From Sphingomonas sanguinis NBRC 13937 (lineage in GTDB: Bacteria > Pseudomonadota > Alphaproteobacteria > Sphingomonadales > Sphingomonadaceae): 55,570 nt of DNA. Positions 17,002-25,439 of the stretch are shown here, piece by piece. Each line of letters begins with the position of its first letter. Within the stretch, counting starts at the first letter, position 1. The position numbers and the translations under genes are program-made. The notes below the pieces were generated by a model. That model did not search any database and was not told where the DNA came from. It saw only the letters and a list, made by a program, of their open reading frames with translations. The stretch lies in contig NZ_BCTY01000023.1 of assembly GCF_001591005.1 (NCBI RefSeq), positions 1 to 55,570 on the forward strand. Reading direction: 5' to 3'.

Positions 17002-17850
17002 TCAGGTCGGAAACAGTGTATCGACATGGCGAGCCGCGACGACCCAGCGGTAAAAGGCGTCGATCAGCACATATCGGAAATATAGTGGCTCGACTTCGAC
17101 TCGTTCGGGATTTCCCAGACAATGTTTGGCGTGGTCGAGAATGCGATAGACATATTGGGTCTGCAGCAGCGCGTCGCCATGCGCATGCACCAGACGCGTC
17201 GTTTCATCGGGCTCCGACCGCACCAGACACTGGGCCACATGAGCGCGAACACGCTCATCGGAATAGGCATGTTGCAGTCGGATCTCTTCGCTGGCTTTCA
17301 ATCGTGCCATCACGGCAGGGTCGTCGACATCTTGCACCGTCAGTTTCGCATCCGGTGCAAAGCGCATAATCGCCGCCTCCAAGATGGCGCCACGATCGTA
17401 ATTGCTACGGCACACGGGTATGCCCGCGACCGTGTAGGCCTGCCAGCAACTGGCCAAGGTAGGCGGCGGTGGCGTGGGAGCGGCGGGCAGATCAGGCCAG
17501 CACGCCATATTGGCGCGAATGAAGCTGTCCATCGCTAGCATGGCTTTCGGCGTGTTGGATTGGCCATCGATGACGCGGCGCAAGATCTTCGGAGGAAAGA
17601 AAGGAGCGCAGCGGACGAACATCTGCGCCTTTTCGTCAAGCACCCGGTTGACCTGCCTGTCACTTTGGATCGTAATCCCCGGCGGCGGCGGAGCCTTTCT
17701 CGGAGGTAACCGGTCTGCCTCTACGACGATTTCACGGTTTTGCTCCTTGGGCGCCGTGGCTGGAGATTTTTGCGCTACCGCTGACAGGTTAGTCAACGTC
17801 AGGACACAGATCGACCAAGCGGACAGCTTTAGAAACGACGTCATGCGCAT
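17002..17850 (-). CDS. Exported protein of unknown function, low G+C
   Basis: 282-residue protein with a signal peptide (MRMTSFLKLSAWSICVLTLT, then a cleavage region around AVAQ). After it come a short charged segment, a proline run (KAPPPPG) and a second proline run (APTPPPP), then a mainly helical C-terminal half. Five cysteines are visible in the mature part. The RBS GGGAGGG lies six bases before ATG 17850 and decides that start. No family recognised. Its base composition is unlike that of its neighbours: two 60-base lines counted within it (17041-17160) hold 31 and 29 G+C each, whereas typical genes here are near 65 percent. That points to recent acquisition. Confidence 0.75.
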   Translation of the reverse strand: MRMTSFLKLSAWSICVLTLTNLSAVAQKSPATAPKEQNREIVVEADRLPPRKAPPPPGITIQSDRQVNRVLDEKAQMFVRCAPFFPPKILRRVIDGQSNTPKAMLAMDSFIRANMACWPDLPAAPTPPPPTLASCWQAYTVAGIPVCRSNYDRGAILEAAIMRFAPDAKLTVQDVDDPAVMARLKASEEIRLQHAYSDERVRAHVAQCLVRSEPDETTRLVHAHGDALLQTQYVYRILDHAKHCLGNPERVEVEPLYFRYVLIDAFYRWVVAARHVDTLFPT

Positions 17851-17969
17851 GCCATGCCCTCCCAAGCTTTCATCGCGCCAACGAAATGATGACGATACTT
17901 GTGACGGACCGCCAGCCAATTTTGCGCATCCCCCTTCCCCCCGCTCCCGCCACGGCTTATCCCTAGGCC

Positions 17970-19298
17970 ATGCGCAAACATGTCCTGATCGTCATTGCCA
18001 TCATCGTCCTGATCGGCATCGCCGTCGTCGCCTGGCTGGCCTGGCCCGACACGGCGCGGCTGAGCGTCGACCAGGTGGCGGGCAAGCAACCAACGATCCA
18101 GGCTCCGCGCGAGCAGGTCATCCCGACGGTCGACATCGCCAAGCCGGTCGGCTGGGCGAACGGGGCCAAGCCCAGCGTCGCGCCGGGCCTGGCGATCCAG
18201 CCCTTTGCGACCGGCCTGGATCATCCGCGTTGGCTCTACGAACTGCCCAATGGCGACGTGCTCGTGGCGGAGACGAACTCGCCGCCGCGGCCCAGCACCG
18301 GGATCGTCGACCGGGTGATGAATTTCTTCCTGGGCCGCGCGGGTGCGGCGGTGCCGTCGGCGAACCGGATCACCCTGCTGCGCGACACCAATGGCGATGG
18401 CAAGGCGGACCTGAAGACACCGTTCCTGACCGGACTTAATTCGCCCTTCGGCATGGTGCTGTTCGACGGACAACTGTACATCGCCGACACCGACGCGCTG
18501 GTCCGCGTGCCCTATACCCAGGGCGCGACGAAGATCACCGCGACGCCGGAAAAGGTGGTGCCGCTGCGGGGCGGCGGCAATCACTGGGCGCGCAACGTTA
18601 TCGCCTCGGGCGACGGACAGACGCTCTATGTCTCGGTGGGCTCGGCCAGCAACATCGCCGACAACGGTCTCGACGCCGAAAAGAACCGCGCCGCCATCCT
18701 TCAGGTATGGCCGAAGGACAAGAACTGGCGCATCTATGCGGCGGGCCTGCGCAATCCCACCGGCATGGCGCTTAACCCCGTCAACGGCCAGCTGTGGACC
18801 GTCGTCAACGAGCGCGACATGCTCGGCTCGGACCTGGCGCCCGACTATCTGACGCAGGTCGAGTTCGGCGATCATTTCGGCTGGCCCTGGTATTATTGGG
18901 GCGGCTATCCCGACAATCGGGTCCAGCCTGACAATCCTCCGCTCCAGCAATATGTGAAGCGCCCGGACTATGCGCTGGGGCCGCATGTCGCGGCGCTGGG
19001 CCTGACCTTCGCGACCGGCACGAAGCTGGGCGACCGTTTCGCGAACGGCGCCTTCATCGGCGAGCATGGCTCGTGGAACCGCAAGCCGCCCTCGGGCTAT
19101 AAGGTGGTGTTCGTGCCGTTCGGCCCCGGCCCCTTCCCGACGCCCAAGGCCAAGCCGATCGATGTGGTCAGCGGCTTCCTGAACGCCAAGGGCGAGGCGC
19201 AGGGACGGCCCGTGGGCGTGATCGTCGACAAGAGCGGCGGCCTGCTGGTCGCGGACGATGTCGGCAATGTGGTGTGGAAGGTCAGCGCGGCGAAGTGA
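17970..19298 (+). CDS. Sorbosone dehydrogenase-like PQQ-type beta-propeller protein
   Basis: 442-residue protein with an N-terminal membrane anchor or uncleaved signal (hydrophobic residues 5-25), then a six-bladed propeller of the soluble glucose/sorbosone dehydrogenase family. Recognisable stretches are ATGLDHPRWLYELPNGDVLV, the calcium-type loop DTNGDGKAD, GLRNPTGMA and GEHGSWNR. Related enzymes oxidise sugars in the periplasm with pyrroloquinoline quinone as cofactor. Many homologues are only annotated by fold, so substrate and PQQ use are uncertain. Composition is normal for the window. It sits between two low-G+C genes on the opposite strand. No good RBS is visible before ATG 17970. Confidence 0.85.
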   Translation: MRKHVLIVIAIIVLIGIAVVAWLAWPDTARLSVDQVAGKQPTIQAPREQVIPTVDIAKPVGWANGAKPSVAPGLAIQPFATGLDHPRWLYELPNGDVLVAETNSPPRPSTGIVDRVMNFFLGRAGAAVPSANRITLLRDTNGDGKADLKTPFLTGLNSPFGMVLFDGQLYIADTDALVRVPYTQGATKITATPEKVVPLRGGGNHWARNVIASGDGQTLYVSVGSASNIADNGLDAEKNRAAILQVWPKDKNWRIYAAGLRNPTGMALNPVNGQLWTVVNERDMLGSDLAPDYLTQVEFGDHFGWPWYYWGGYPDNRVQPDNPPLQQYVKRPDYALGPHVAALGLTFATGTKLGDRFANGAFIGEHGSWNRKPPSGYKVVFVPFGPGPFPTPKAKPIDVVSGFLNAKGEAQGRPVGVIVDKSGGLLVADDVGNVVWKVSAAK

Positions 19299-19358
19299 GG
19301 TGTGGCGTCAAGGCATATACGGATGCCTTTCCCCAACCCGGCTTTGTCCAATGGACGC

Positions 19359-19841
19359 TCAAGGCTTCACCGTCATTTCGATCGTATCGGACAGAATTTC
19401 CGCATAACGGGCGGGCGTCGAATTGCCCGTAAAGAAAAATAGATGAGCGCGAACCTTATACCGCCCCGGACCGGGAAAGATCGTGCGAGACAATTCATCG
19501 GTCACCACTGACACGGGTTTCGCCCTCGTTACAGGCGTGAGTTGGTCCACGGTGAGTGGCGGCGGAGGAGGAGACGGCATCATCGGCTCGGCAGGGTCCA
19601 GCGGCTGCCCCTCCATCGACCGGACTTCGAATGCGATGCCACGCATCGGCTGGAGAAAGGGCGACACCGCCAAACCGTCCTTCTTTGCCGTGAGATCGAC
19701 CTTGATCGCCGCCTTGTTGCGCATCGAAACCATGCCGCCATGCAACTGCACGTTGATGGAGGGTTTTTCACCCGTCCAAATGGCCTGAGCAGGAGGAGAC
19801 CAAGCCTCCACGGCAGCAAGGCTCAAGAACACCAGAAACAT
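19359..19841 (-). CDS. Exported protein of unknown function, low G+C
   Basis: 160 residues with a hydrophobic N-terminus (MFLVFLSLAAVEAW, cleavage perhaps after PAQA at 19). The mature part looks like one beta-rich domain, interrupted by a proline run (MPSPPPPP) near residue 90. It ends in a strand-rich segment (YKVRAHLFFFTGN). No family recognised. Like the gene at 17002 it is on the minus strand, secreted, proline-rich and AT-richer than its surroundings (29 of 60 in 19381-19440). The two may share an origin. Confidence 0.65.
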   Translation of the reverse strand: MFLVFLSLAAVEAWSPPAQAIWTGEKPSINVQLHGGMVSMRNKAAIKVDLTAKKDGLAVSPFLQPMRGIAFEVRSMEGQPLDPAEPMMPSPPPPPLTVDQLTPVTRAKPVSVVTDELSRTIFPGPGRYKVRAHLFFFTGNSTPARYAEILSDTIEMTVKP

Positions 19842-19903
19842 CTCGACGCTCCCTTCGACGGTGGAACAACGCCACGCTGGCGATCCAGCAACTACCGCCC
19901 GCT

Positions 19904-20206
19904 TTACTTCAACAATTTCGGCGCCTCCGAGCGGATGACCGCCTCCAACTGGCTGGAGAAGAGCGACAGAAAAGCGGGCAGGTTCACCACCGCGTGCACC
20001 TTGTCCTCATACACCGTCGCCTCGGCGCCGATCGACTGGCCCATGGCGCCGACGGTGAAATGCATCGTGTCGCCGTCCCAGCGATGTTCGACGGTGGCGC
20101 CGCCGGGGATCATCCGGCCGATCTTGCCGATGCCGCCGTCCAGCCGCTGGCGCACGCCCTCCTTGCCGAGCTGGTGCGGGATATCGAGCGAAATGGGGGC
20201 GCTCAT
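19904..20206 (-). CDS. Polyhydroxyalkanoic acid system family protein
   Basis: 100-residue protein that resembles the PHA_gran_rgn (polyhydroxyalkanoate granule-associated regulator) family: start [18 protein letters not shown], middle [19 protein letters not shown], end in a lysine-rich PKLLK. Function in that family is poorly defined, and no PHA synthase gene is in the window. Its ATG overlaps the stop of the VOC gene by ATGA, so the two are translated together. Confidence 0.75.
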   Translation of the reverse strand: MSAPISLDIPHQLGKEGVRQRLDGGIGKIGRMIPGGATVEHRWDGDTMHFTVGAMGQSIGAEATVYEDKVHAVVNLPAFLSLFSSQLEAVIRSEAPKLLK

Positions 20207-20634
20207 GCGCTCATCTCCGTGGCAAAGAGCATCGTGTCGTCGGCAAAGGCCTTGAACTCCAGCGCATTGCCGCTGGGATCGCGGAAGAACATCGTCGCCT
20301 GCTCGCCCGGCTGGCCCTTGAACCGGACATGGGGTGCGATGCCGAACGGCAAGCCCGCCGCCTCGACCCGCGCGGCCAGAGCCTGCCAGTCGGCCATGGT
20401 CAGCACGACGCCGAAATGCGGCACGGGCACCTGATGGCCATCGACCGCATTCTCGACCGCGACCGGCTTTGCAGCGGGATCGAGATGCGCGACGATCTGA
20501 TGACCGAACAGGTCGAAGTCGACCCAGTGATCGCTCGACCTTCCCTCCGAGCATCCCAGCACGGAGCCGTAAAAGTGGCGGGCGGCGGCCAGATCGTGGA
20601 CCGGGAAGGCGAGGTGGAAGGGACGCAGGGTCAT
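20203..20634 (-). CDS. VOC-superfamily (glyoxalase-like) protein
   Basis: 143-residue vicinal-oxygen-chelate fold protein with two beta-alpha-beta-beta-beta units. The metal site candidates are H8 in [10 protein letters not shown], a histidine in VPHFGVVL near residue 74, and E126 in [12 protein letters not shown]. The last is the best-known VOC signature. Such proteins include dioxygenases, glyoxalases and resistance proteins, and nothing here decides the substrate. It is translated ahead of the PHA-type gene on the minus strand and is divergent from lnt. Confidence 0.85.
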   Translation of the reverse strand: MTLRPFHLAFPVHDLAAARHFYGSVLGCSEGRSSDHWVDFDLFGHQIVAHLDPAAKPVAVENAVDGHQVPVPHFGVVLTMADWQALAARVEAAGLPFGIAPHVRFKGQPGEQATMFFRDPSGNALEFKAFADDTMLFATEMSA

Positions 20635-20672
20635 AAAAGGAAGCTAGGGTGACGCACTCGGTTTTGCCACCC

Positions 20673-20753
20673 TTTCCTCCCCGGCACCAGGTGGCCTAGC
20701 CGCAGGCTGGTGGAGGGGGCGTGCGGCACAGGGCGACCTGCGCTGCCACCTCC
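20673..20753. repeat. REP-like element, copy G (diverged)
   Basis: A worn copy in the divergent VOC-lnt intergenic region. It starts TTTCCTCCCC and has the inner stem AGCC-GCA-GGCT followed by GGTGGAGGGGGCGT, and a decayed right part ending GCCACCTCCT. The outer hairpins are lost. It is the only copy in the window lying between divergent starts rather than after a stop codon. Confidence 0.45.
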
Positions 20754-20767
20754 TATACCAGGCAGGA

Positions 20768-22357
20768 TTGCGCACTCCCGCATTGCTCCTGTCACAGGCC
20801 CGCGCCATAGCCAGCGCCGTGACCCGCTATCCCGCTCTTATCGCCCTGGTCGCCGGGGCCGTTGCCGCCTGTGGCTTTGCGCCGCTCGATCTCTGGCCGC
20901 TGCTGCTGGTCGGACTGATCGTCTTGTTGGCGCTGGTGCAGGACGCGCCCAGCATCCGCGCGGCGCTGTGGCGCGGATGGATGTTCGGGGTCGGGCATTT
21001 CACCGTCAATAACAACTGGTTTCAGCACGCCTTCGACTTTCAGGACAAGATGCCCCCCGTGCTGGGCTATTTCGCGGCGGTGGGGCTGGCGCTGTACCTC
21101 GCCATCTTCCCGATGGCGGCGGCGGGCGTCGCGTGGCGGCTTCGTGGACGGCGGGCCGATGCTCCTTACGTGCTGATCTTCGGCGCCGCGTGGATCGCGA
21201 CCGAATATCTGCGCGCGCGGCTGTTCACCGGTTACGCCTGGGACCCGCTGGGCGTCGCGTGGTTGCCGGTCATCGGCGTAGCGCGGATGAGCGCCTTTGT
21301 CGGCACCTATGCGCTGTCGGGCCTGACCGTCGTGCTGGCGGGTGCGATCTGGCTGGGCTTGCGCAAGGACTGGCATCTCGCCGCCGTCATGGTGCCCGCG
21401 ACCGGTCTGGCCGCGCTGTCCGCCCCGCTGACCCGCGCGCCCGAGCCCGGTCCGAACGCGCCGCTGGTCCGCGTGGTCCAGCCCAATGTCAGCCAGGACC
21501 AGCGCGGCGAAAGCGACGGGCCGCTGCTGCTCCAGCGGCTGATCGCGCTGTCGGGCCGCCCCGGTCCGCGCCCCCGGCTGGTCGTCTGGCCGGAAGGCGT
21601 GGTGCGCGACATGATCGAGGATGGCTATCCCGACTGGGCCTATATGGGCTTCAACTATGCCCCGCCCTTCTGGACCCGGCGCCAGATCGCCAATGCCTTG
21701 GGCCCGCGCGACACCGCGCTGGTCGGCGGCACCGCGCTGCTCTTTTCGCCCGATCGCAATCGGGTGTCGAGCGCGACCAACAGTGTCTTCGCCATCGCGC
21801 CGAACGGACGGATCACCGGTCGCTACGACAAGGCGCATCTGGTGCCCTATGGCGAATATCTGCCCATGCCCTGGCTGCTCAAGCCGCTGGGCCTGGCCCG
21901 GCTGGTCCCCGGCGACATGGACTTCACCCCCGGCCCCGGCCCGCGCAATCTGCGCATACCGGGCTTCGGCCCGGTTGGCGTGCAACTCTGCTACGAGATC
22001 ATTTTCTCAGGCCAGGTGGTCGATGAAGCGCATCGTCCGCGGCTGCTGTTCAATCCCTCCAACGATGCCTGGTTCGGCCGCTGGGGCCCGCCACAGCATC
22101 TGGCGCAGGCGCGGATGCGCGCGATCGAGGAGGGGCTGCCGATCATTCGCGCCACGCCGACCGGCATCTCCGCGATCATCGCCGCCGATGGCCGCCTGAT
22201 CGCGACCGTCCCGCACGAGACGGCGGGTGCCGCCCAAGCCCACCTGCCCGCCGCCCTACCGCCGACGCTCTTCTCGCGGATCGGCAACATGATGGCGCTG
22301 GCCATTGCCGCAGGCCTGGCCGCGATCGGCGTTGCCATACGGCGTCGCGCCCGCTAG
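20768..22357 (+). CDS. lnt: Apolipoprotein N-acyltransferase
   Basis: 529-residue inner-membrane enzyme that adds the third acyl chain to lipoproteins. About six to seven membrane segments occupy residues 20-215. The periplasmic nitrilase domain has the catalytic triad E276 (WPEG), K355 (KAHLVPYGEY) and C408 (QLCYE). A C-terminal membrane segment (about 505-523) follows. The start is uncertain: the TTG at 20768 has AGG five bases upstream and gives a sensible N-terminus, and no ATG occurs before the second membrane segment. CyoA in this window has a lipobox and would be one of its substrates (inference). Confidence 0.95.
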   Translation: MRTPALLLSQARAIASAVTRYPALIALVAGAVAACGFAPLDLWPLLLVGLIVLLALVQDAPSIRAALWRGWMFGVGHFTVNNNWFQHAFDFQDKMPPVLGYFAAVGLALYLAIFPMAAAGVAWRLRGRRADAPYVLIFGAAWIATEYLRARLFTGYAWDPLGVAWLPVIGVARMSAFVGTYALSGLTVVLAGAIWLGLRKDWHLAAVMVPATGLAALSAPLTRAPEPGPNAPLVRVVQPNVSQDQRGESDGPLLLQRLIALSGRPGPRPRLVVWPEGVVRDMIEDGYPDWAYMGFNYAPPFWTRRQIANALGPRDTALVGGTALLFSPDRNRVSSATNSVFAIAPNGRITGRYDKAHLVPYGEYLPMPWLLKPLGLARLVPGDMDFTPGPGPRNLRIPGFGPVGVQLCYEIIFSGQVVDEAHRPRLLFNPSNDAWFGRWGPPQHLAQARMRAIEEGLPIIRATPTGISAIIAADGRLIATVPHETAGAAQAHLPAALPPTLFSRIGNMMALAIAAGLAAIGVAIRRRAR

Positions 22358-22361
22358 GACC

Positions 22362-22383
22362 GATATAAAGCTATCTTTATATC
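22362..22383 (+). promoter_or_regulatory. Perfect inverted repeat before metK, candidate methionine-regulon operator
   Basis: Two nine-base arms, GATATAAAG and its exact complement CTTTATATC, flank CTAT. They lie five bases after the lnt stop and 15 bases before the metK start, in an AT-rich patch within GC-rich DNA. From memory, ArsR-family regulators of S-adenosylmethionine/S-adenosylhomocysteine metabolism (SahR/SamR type) bind ATATAAAG-type palindromes in alphaproteobacteria. The arms also give a TATAAA-like promoter element. Confidence 0.55.
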
Positions 22384-22398
22384 CTTATGAGGACGGGA

Positions 22399-23598
22399 AT
22401 GCGGAACTCGTACATCTTTACCTCGGAATCGGTTTCCGAAGGTCACCCCGACAAGGTCGCAGACCAGATCAGCGACTCGATCGTCGACCTGTTCCTGTCC
22501 AAGGATTCGGAAGCGCGCATCGCGTGCGAGACCCTGACCACCACCAACAAGGTCGTGCTGGCGGGCGAAATCCGCTGCAAGGGCGTGTTCGAGAACGACC
22601 AGTGGGCCGAGGGCGCGCTGGAAGAGATCGAGCGGACCGTGCGCGATACCGTCAAGCGGATCGGTTACGAGCAGTCGGGCTTCCACTGGCAGACCTTCGA
22701 CTTCTCGAACAACCTGCACGCCCAGTCGGCGCACATCGCGATGGGCGTGGACGAGAGCGGTAACAAGGACGAAGGCGCGGGTGACCAGGGCATCATGTTC
22801 GGTTATGCGACCGACGAGACGCCCGGCCTGATGCCCGCCACCCTCTATTACAGCCACAAGATCCTGGAAAAGATGGCGGCCGACCGCCATTCCGGCGCGG
22901 CCCCTTTTCTGGAGCCCGACGCCAAGAGCCAGGTCACGCTGCAGTATGAGAACGGCGTGCCGGTCCGCGCGACCGCGATCGTCGTGTCGACCCAGCACTC
23001 GGCCGAACTGTCGAACGAGGCAGGCCAGGCCAAGCTTCGCGACTATGTGACGTCGGTGCTGACCGACATCCTGCCCGAGGGCTGGCTGCCGGAAGACAAG
23101 CAGATTTACGTCAACCCGACCGGCCTGTTCGAAATCGGCGGCCCGGACGGTGACGCTGGCCTGACCGGTCGCAAGATCATCGTCGACACGTATGGCGGCG
23201 CGGCCCCGCACGGCGGCGGCGCCTTCAGCGGCAAGGACCCGACCAAGGTCGACCGTTCGGCGGCGTACGTCGCGCGCTACCTCGCCAAGAACGTCGTCGC
23301 GGCGGGTCTGGCCAAGCGCTGCACCATCCAGCTGTCCTACGCGATCGGCGTCGCCGAGCCGCTGTCGGTCTATGTCGACCTGCACGGCACCGGCACCGTG
23401 GACGAGGCCAAGCTGGAGGCCGCGCTGCCCAAGCTGGTTCGCCTGACGCCCAAGGGCATTCGCGAGCATCTGAAGCTGAATGCGCCGATCTATTCCAAGA
23501 CCGCAGCGTACGGCCACTTCGGCCGTGAAGCCGAAGGCGCGCTGTTCACCTGGGAAAAGACCGACCTGGTCGACCAGATCAAGGCCGCCGTCGCCTAA
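22399..23598 (+). CDS. metK: S-adenosylmethionine synthetase
   Basis: 399-residue enzyme making SAM from methionine and ATP. Motifs: [20 protein letters not shown] at the start, GHPDKVADQ for ATP binding, and the long glycine-rich block [20 protein letters not shown] with the P-loop-like lysine. An in-frame ATG at 22387 would add four residues, but it follows the palindrome directly and has no RBS. ATG 22399 has GAGGA five bases upstream and matches the conserved N-terminus. SAM made here feeds MiaB, TrmB, RsmE, BioB and the membrane methyltransferase encoded nearby. Confidence 0.98.
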   Translation: MRNSYIFTSESVSEGHPDKVADQISDSIVDLFLSKDSEARIACETLTTTNKVVLAGEIRCKGVFENDQWAEGALEEIERTVRDTVKRIGYEQSGFHWQTFDFSNNLHAQSAHIAMGVDESGNKDEGAGDQGIMFGYATDETPGLMPATLYYSHKILEKMAADRHSGAAPFLEPDAKSQVTLQYENGVPVRATAIVVSTQHSAELSNEAGQAKLRDYVTSVLTDILPEGWLPEDKQIYVNPTGLFEIGGPDGDAGLTGRKIIVDTYGGAAPHGGGAFSGKDPTKVDRSAAYVARYLAKNVVAAGLAKRCTIQLSYAIGVAEPLSVYVDLHGTGTVDEAKLEAALPKLVRLTPKGIREHLKLNAPIYSKTAAYGHFGREAEGALFTWEKTDLVDQIKAAVA

Positions 23599-23625
23599 GT
23601 CTGCGCGACAGCGTTGACCGGCTGA

Positions 23626-23660
23626 GCGCCCGTGCGGAGACCTCTTCGCACGGGCGTTTG
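23626..23660 (+). terminator. Terminator-like hairpin after metK
   Basis: A perfect ten-pair stem, CGCCCGTGCG against CGCACGGGCG (23627-23656), with a ten-base loop, begins 28 bases after the metK stop. It is followed by TTTGCGTG, a short U tract only. Confidence 0.7.
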
Positions 23661-23729
23661 CGTGTCCGGTGACTTGCTCCCGTCGCATCGGCTTGGCACC
23701 CTGCTCCCTGGGGAGAGGGGAGAATCACG

Positions 23730-24554
23730 ATGACGGCATGGATGCTCTGGGCAGCGACGGCGATCCTGCAAGCGGGAGGGGCGGGCGCGCCGGTGCCGGA
23801 AGCGGTATCCGCCGATACGCGCACGCTGGAGGCCATCGGCAATACCGGTGCGACGATCTTCGCCTTCGACAAGGCCGCCTGGGTCAGCACCGATGCGCTG
23901 ATGGAAGTCGTCCCCAAGGACCAGCTAACCGGTGCCGGTGGCTATGTCATCGAACCGCTGGGCGGCGGCGTGCTGCGCGCCACCTATTTCCGGGGTCCGG
24001 CGATATCGGCCCAGGCCTTTTTCGTCGCCGATGTGAAGGGCGGCAAGGTCACGCGCCACGAACTGCTGGCCCAGCCGGTGCCGCTGACCCCCGACCAGAT
24101 GCTGCTCGCCCGCGCGCGTGAGATCGCCAAGGACACCGCGCACGCCCGCAACTATCAACCCTGCACGCCCGCGCCGTTCAACACCGTGGTCGTGCCGATG
24201 CGCCCCGGCGGGCCGGTCGCGGTCTATCTGCTGACCGCGCAAGTGACGACCAAGAGCTATATGATGGGCGGCAATTACCGCGTGGTGATCGCCCCCGACG
24301 GGCATGTCACCAGCGCCCGGCCGTTCAATGTCAGCTGCCTGGCACAGACCAATCCGGAGCTACCCAAGGGTGCCGAGCCGGTCGGCATGGTGGTCAACCA
24401 TCTGCTCGATCCGACGCCCACCGAAATCCACGTCTTCACCTCGTACAGCATGGGCTCCCCGCTGTTCGTCGCGACCGAGGACAAGGCGACGGGACAGAAG
24501 ACCGCCTGGCTGGTGCAGGGCCGCCGGATCAGCGCCCTGCCCCAGGCAAAATAG
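23730..24554 (+). CDS. Exported protein of unknown function
   Basis: 274-residue protein with a short hydrophobic N-terminus (MTAWMLWAATAILQAGGAGA) that is probably a signal peptide. The mature part is rich in beta-strand-like alternation, has two cysteines (near 148 and 202) and no membrane segments. No family recognised. It follows the metK terminator with a purine-rich GGGGAGAGGGGAGAA before the start. Its stop is two bases from the stop of the convergent FNT-channel gene, so both share one short termination region. Confidence 0.75.
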   Translation: MTAWMLWAATAILQAGGAGAPVPEAVSADTRTLEAIGNTGATIFAFDKAAWVSTDALMEVVPKDQLTGAGGYVIEPLGGGVLRATYFRGPAISAQAFFVADVKGGKVTRHELLAQPVPLTPDQMLLARAREIAKDTAHARNYQPCTPAPFNTVVVPMRPGGPVAVYLLTAQVTTKSYMMGGNYRVVIAPDGHVTSARPFNVSCLAQTNPELPKGAEPVGMVVNHLLDPTPTEIHVFTSYSMGSPLFVATEDKATGQKTAWLVQGRRISALPQAK

Positions 24555-24556
24555 GG

Positions 24557-25375
24557 CTATGCCCGCGTCTCTCCCTGGACCTGGCCGTGCGCCAGCAGCG
24601 TGAACAGCCCGGCCCCGCCGACCAGATTGCCGAGGATCGCCGGGAGCATCAGCCCGAACACCGCCCGCATCGCATCCACCCGGCCGGTGAAGAGCAGCAG
24701 GAACGTCTCGTCCGCCCCGACGATGGAGTGGCTGAACCCGGCGATCGCGATGACATAGGTGATTGCCAGGATGATCCAGAAGGCTTGGGTCCGGCCATTG
24801 GGCAAGATCCAGGCGACCACCGCGATCAGGAACCCGGCGGGGATGGCGTTCACGAAGGTCTGCCACCCGCCCAGCTCCAGGATACGTGCCGACACCTCGA
24901 TCATCGCATGCCGGATTTCGGCATTGCCCAGCGCCCCGCCCGCGACCATTCCCGCCGCCAGCGCGGTGCCGATCAGGTTGGCGACCAGCACGATGACCCA
25001 TAGCCGCACGGTGCGCTGCAACGCCCAGCGCGACGGCTTCGTCACCAGCGGCAGCATCGCGGTGATGGTGCTTTCGGTGAACAGCTGCATCCGCCCGAGG
25101 ATGACGACCAGAAAGCCGACCGGATAGCCCAGCGCCGCGATCAGGCTGCGCCACGGCGCGTCCGGCAAGGCGGCGTGCAGCGCGCCCTCCGCGATCAGCG
25201 AGCTGTGGATCGCAACGCCGGCCGCCAATGCCGACCAGAACAGCGCACTGGCGGGCCGATCCAGTTCACTCTCCCCCGCCTCGCGCACCGCCCGGTGCAG
25301 GTCCTTGGCATCGGCGGCCTTTTGCGCGCGGCTATCGGGCTCAGGGCCATCGGATTGGGGAAGTTCGTCGTCCAT
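24557..25375 (-). CDS. Formate/nitrite transporter (FNT) family channel
   Basis: 272-residue inner-membrane protein of the FNT family, pentameric channels for formate, nitrite, hydrosulfide or related small anions. A 40-residue hydrophilic, acidic N-terminus is followed by six hydrophobic segments. Family-like stretches are AIPAGFLIAVVAW and the histidine-bearing segment IAGFSHSIVGADETF, where the channel histidine is expected. No formate or nitrite enzyme gene is adjacent, so the substrate is not indicated. It is divergent from trmB, with 64 bases between starts. Confidence 0.85.
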   Translation of the reverse strand: MDDELPQSDGPEPDSRAQKAADAKDLHRAVREAGESELDRPASALFWSALAAGVAIHSSLIAEGALHAALPDAPWRSLIAALGYPVGFLVVILGRMQLFTESTITAMLPLVTKPSRWALQRTVRLWVIVLVANLIGTALAAGMVAGGALGNAEIRHAMIEVSARILELGGWQTFVNAIPAGFLIAVVAWILPNGRTQAFWIILAITYVIAIAGFSHSIVGADETFLLLFTGRVDAMRAVFGLMLPAILGNLVGGAGLFTLLAHGQVQGETRA

Positions 25376-25439
25376 CTGCGACAGGCAACGAGCCAGGCCA
25401 GTCTTGGCTCCCCTGCCCTCCCGCGCTAAGGGCCCGGCG

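Noticed and set aside
16881..17369. Plus-strand open frame of 162 codons in the corC-lnt insert
   Set aside because: It runs antisense into the secreted protein gene, which has a signal peptide and RBS, and shows no protein-like pattern.
22358..22398. SAM riboswitch before metK
   Set aside because: Only 41 bases separate lnt and metK, too short for the known SAM riboswitch folds; a single hairpin-like palindrome is all that is present.
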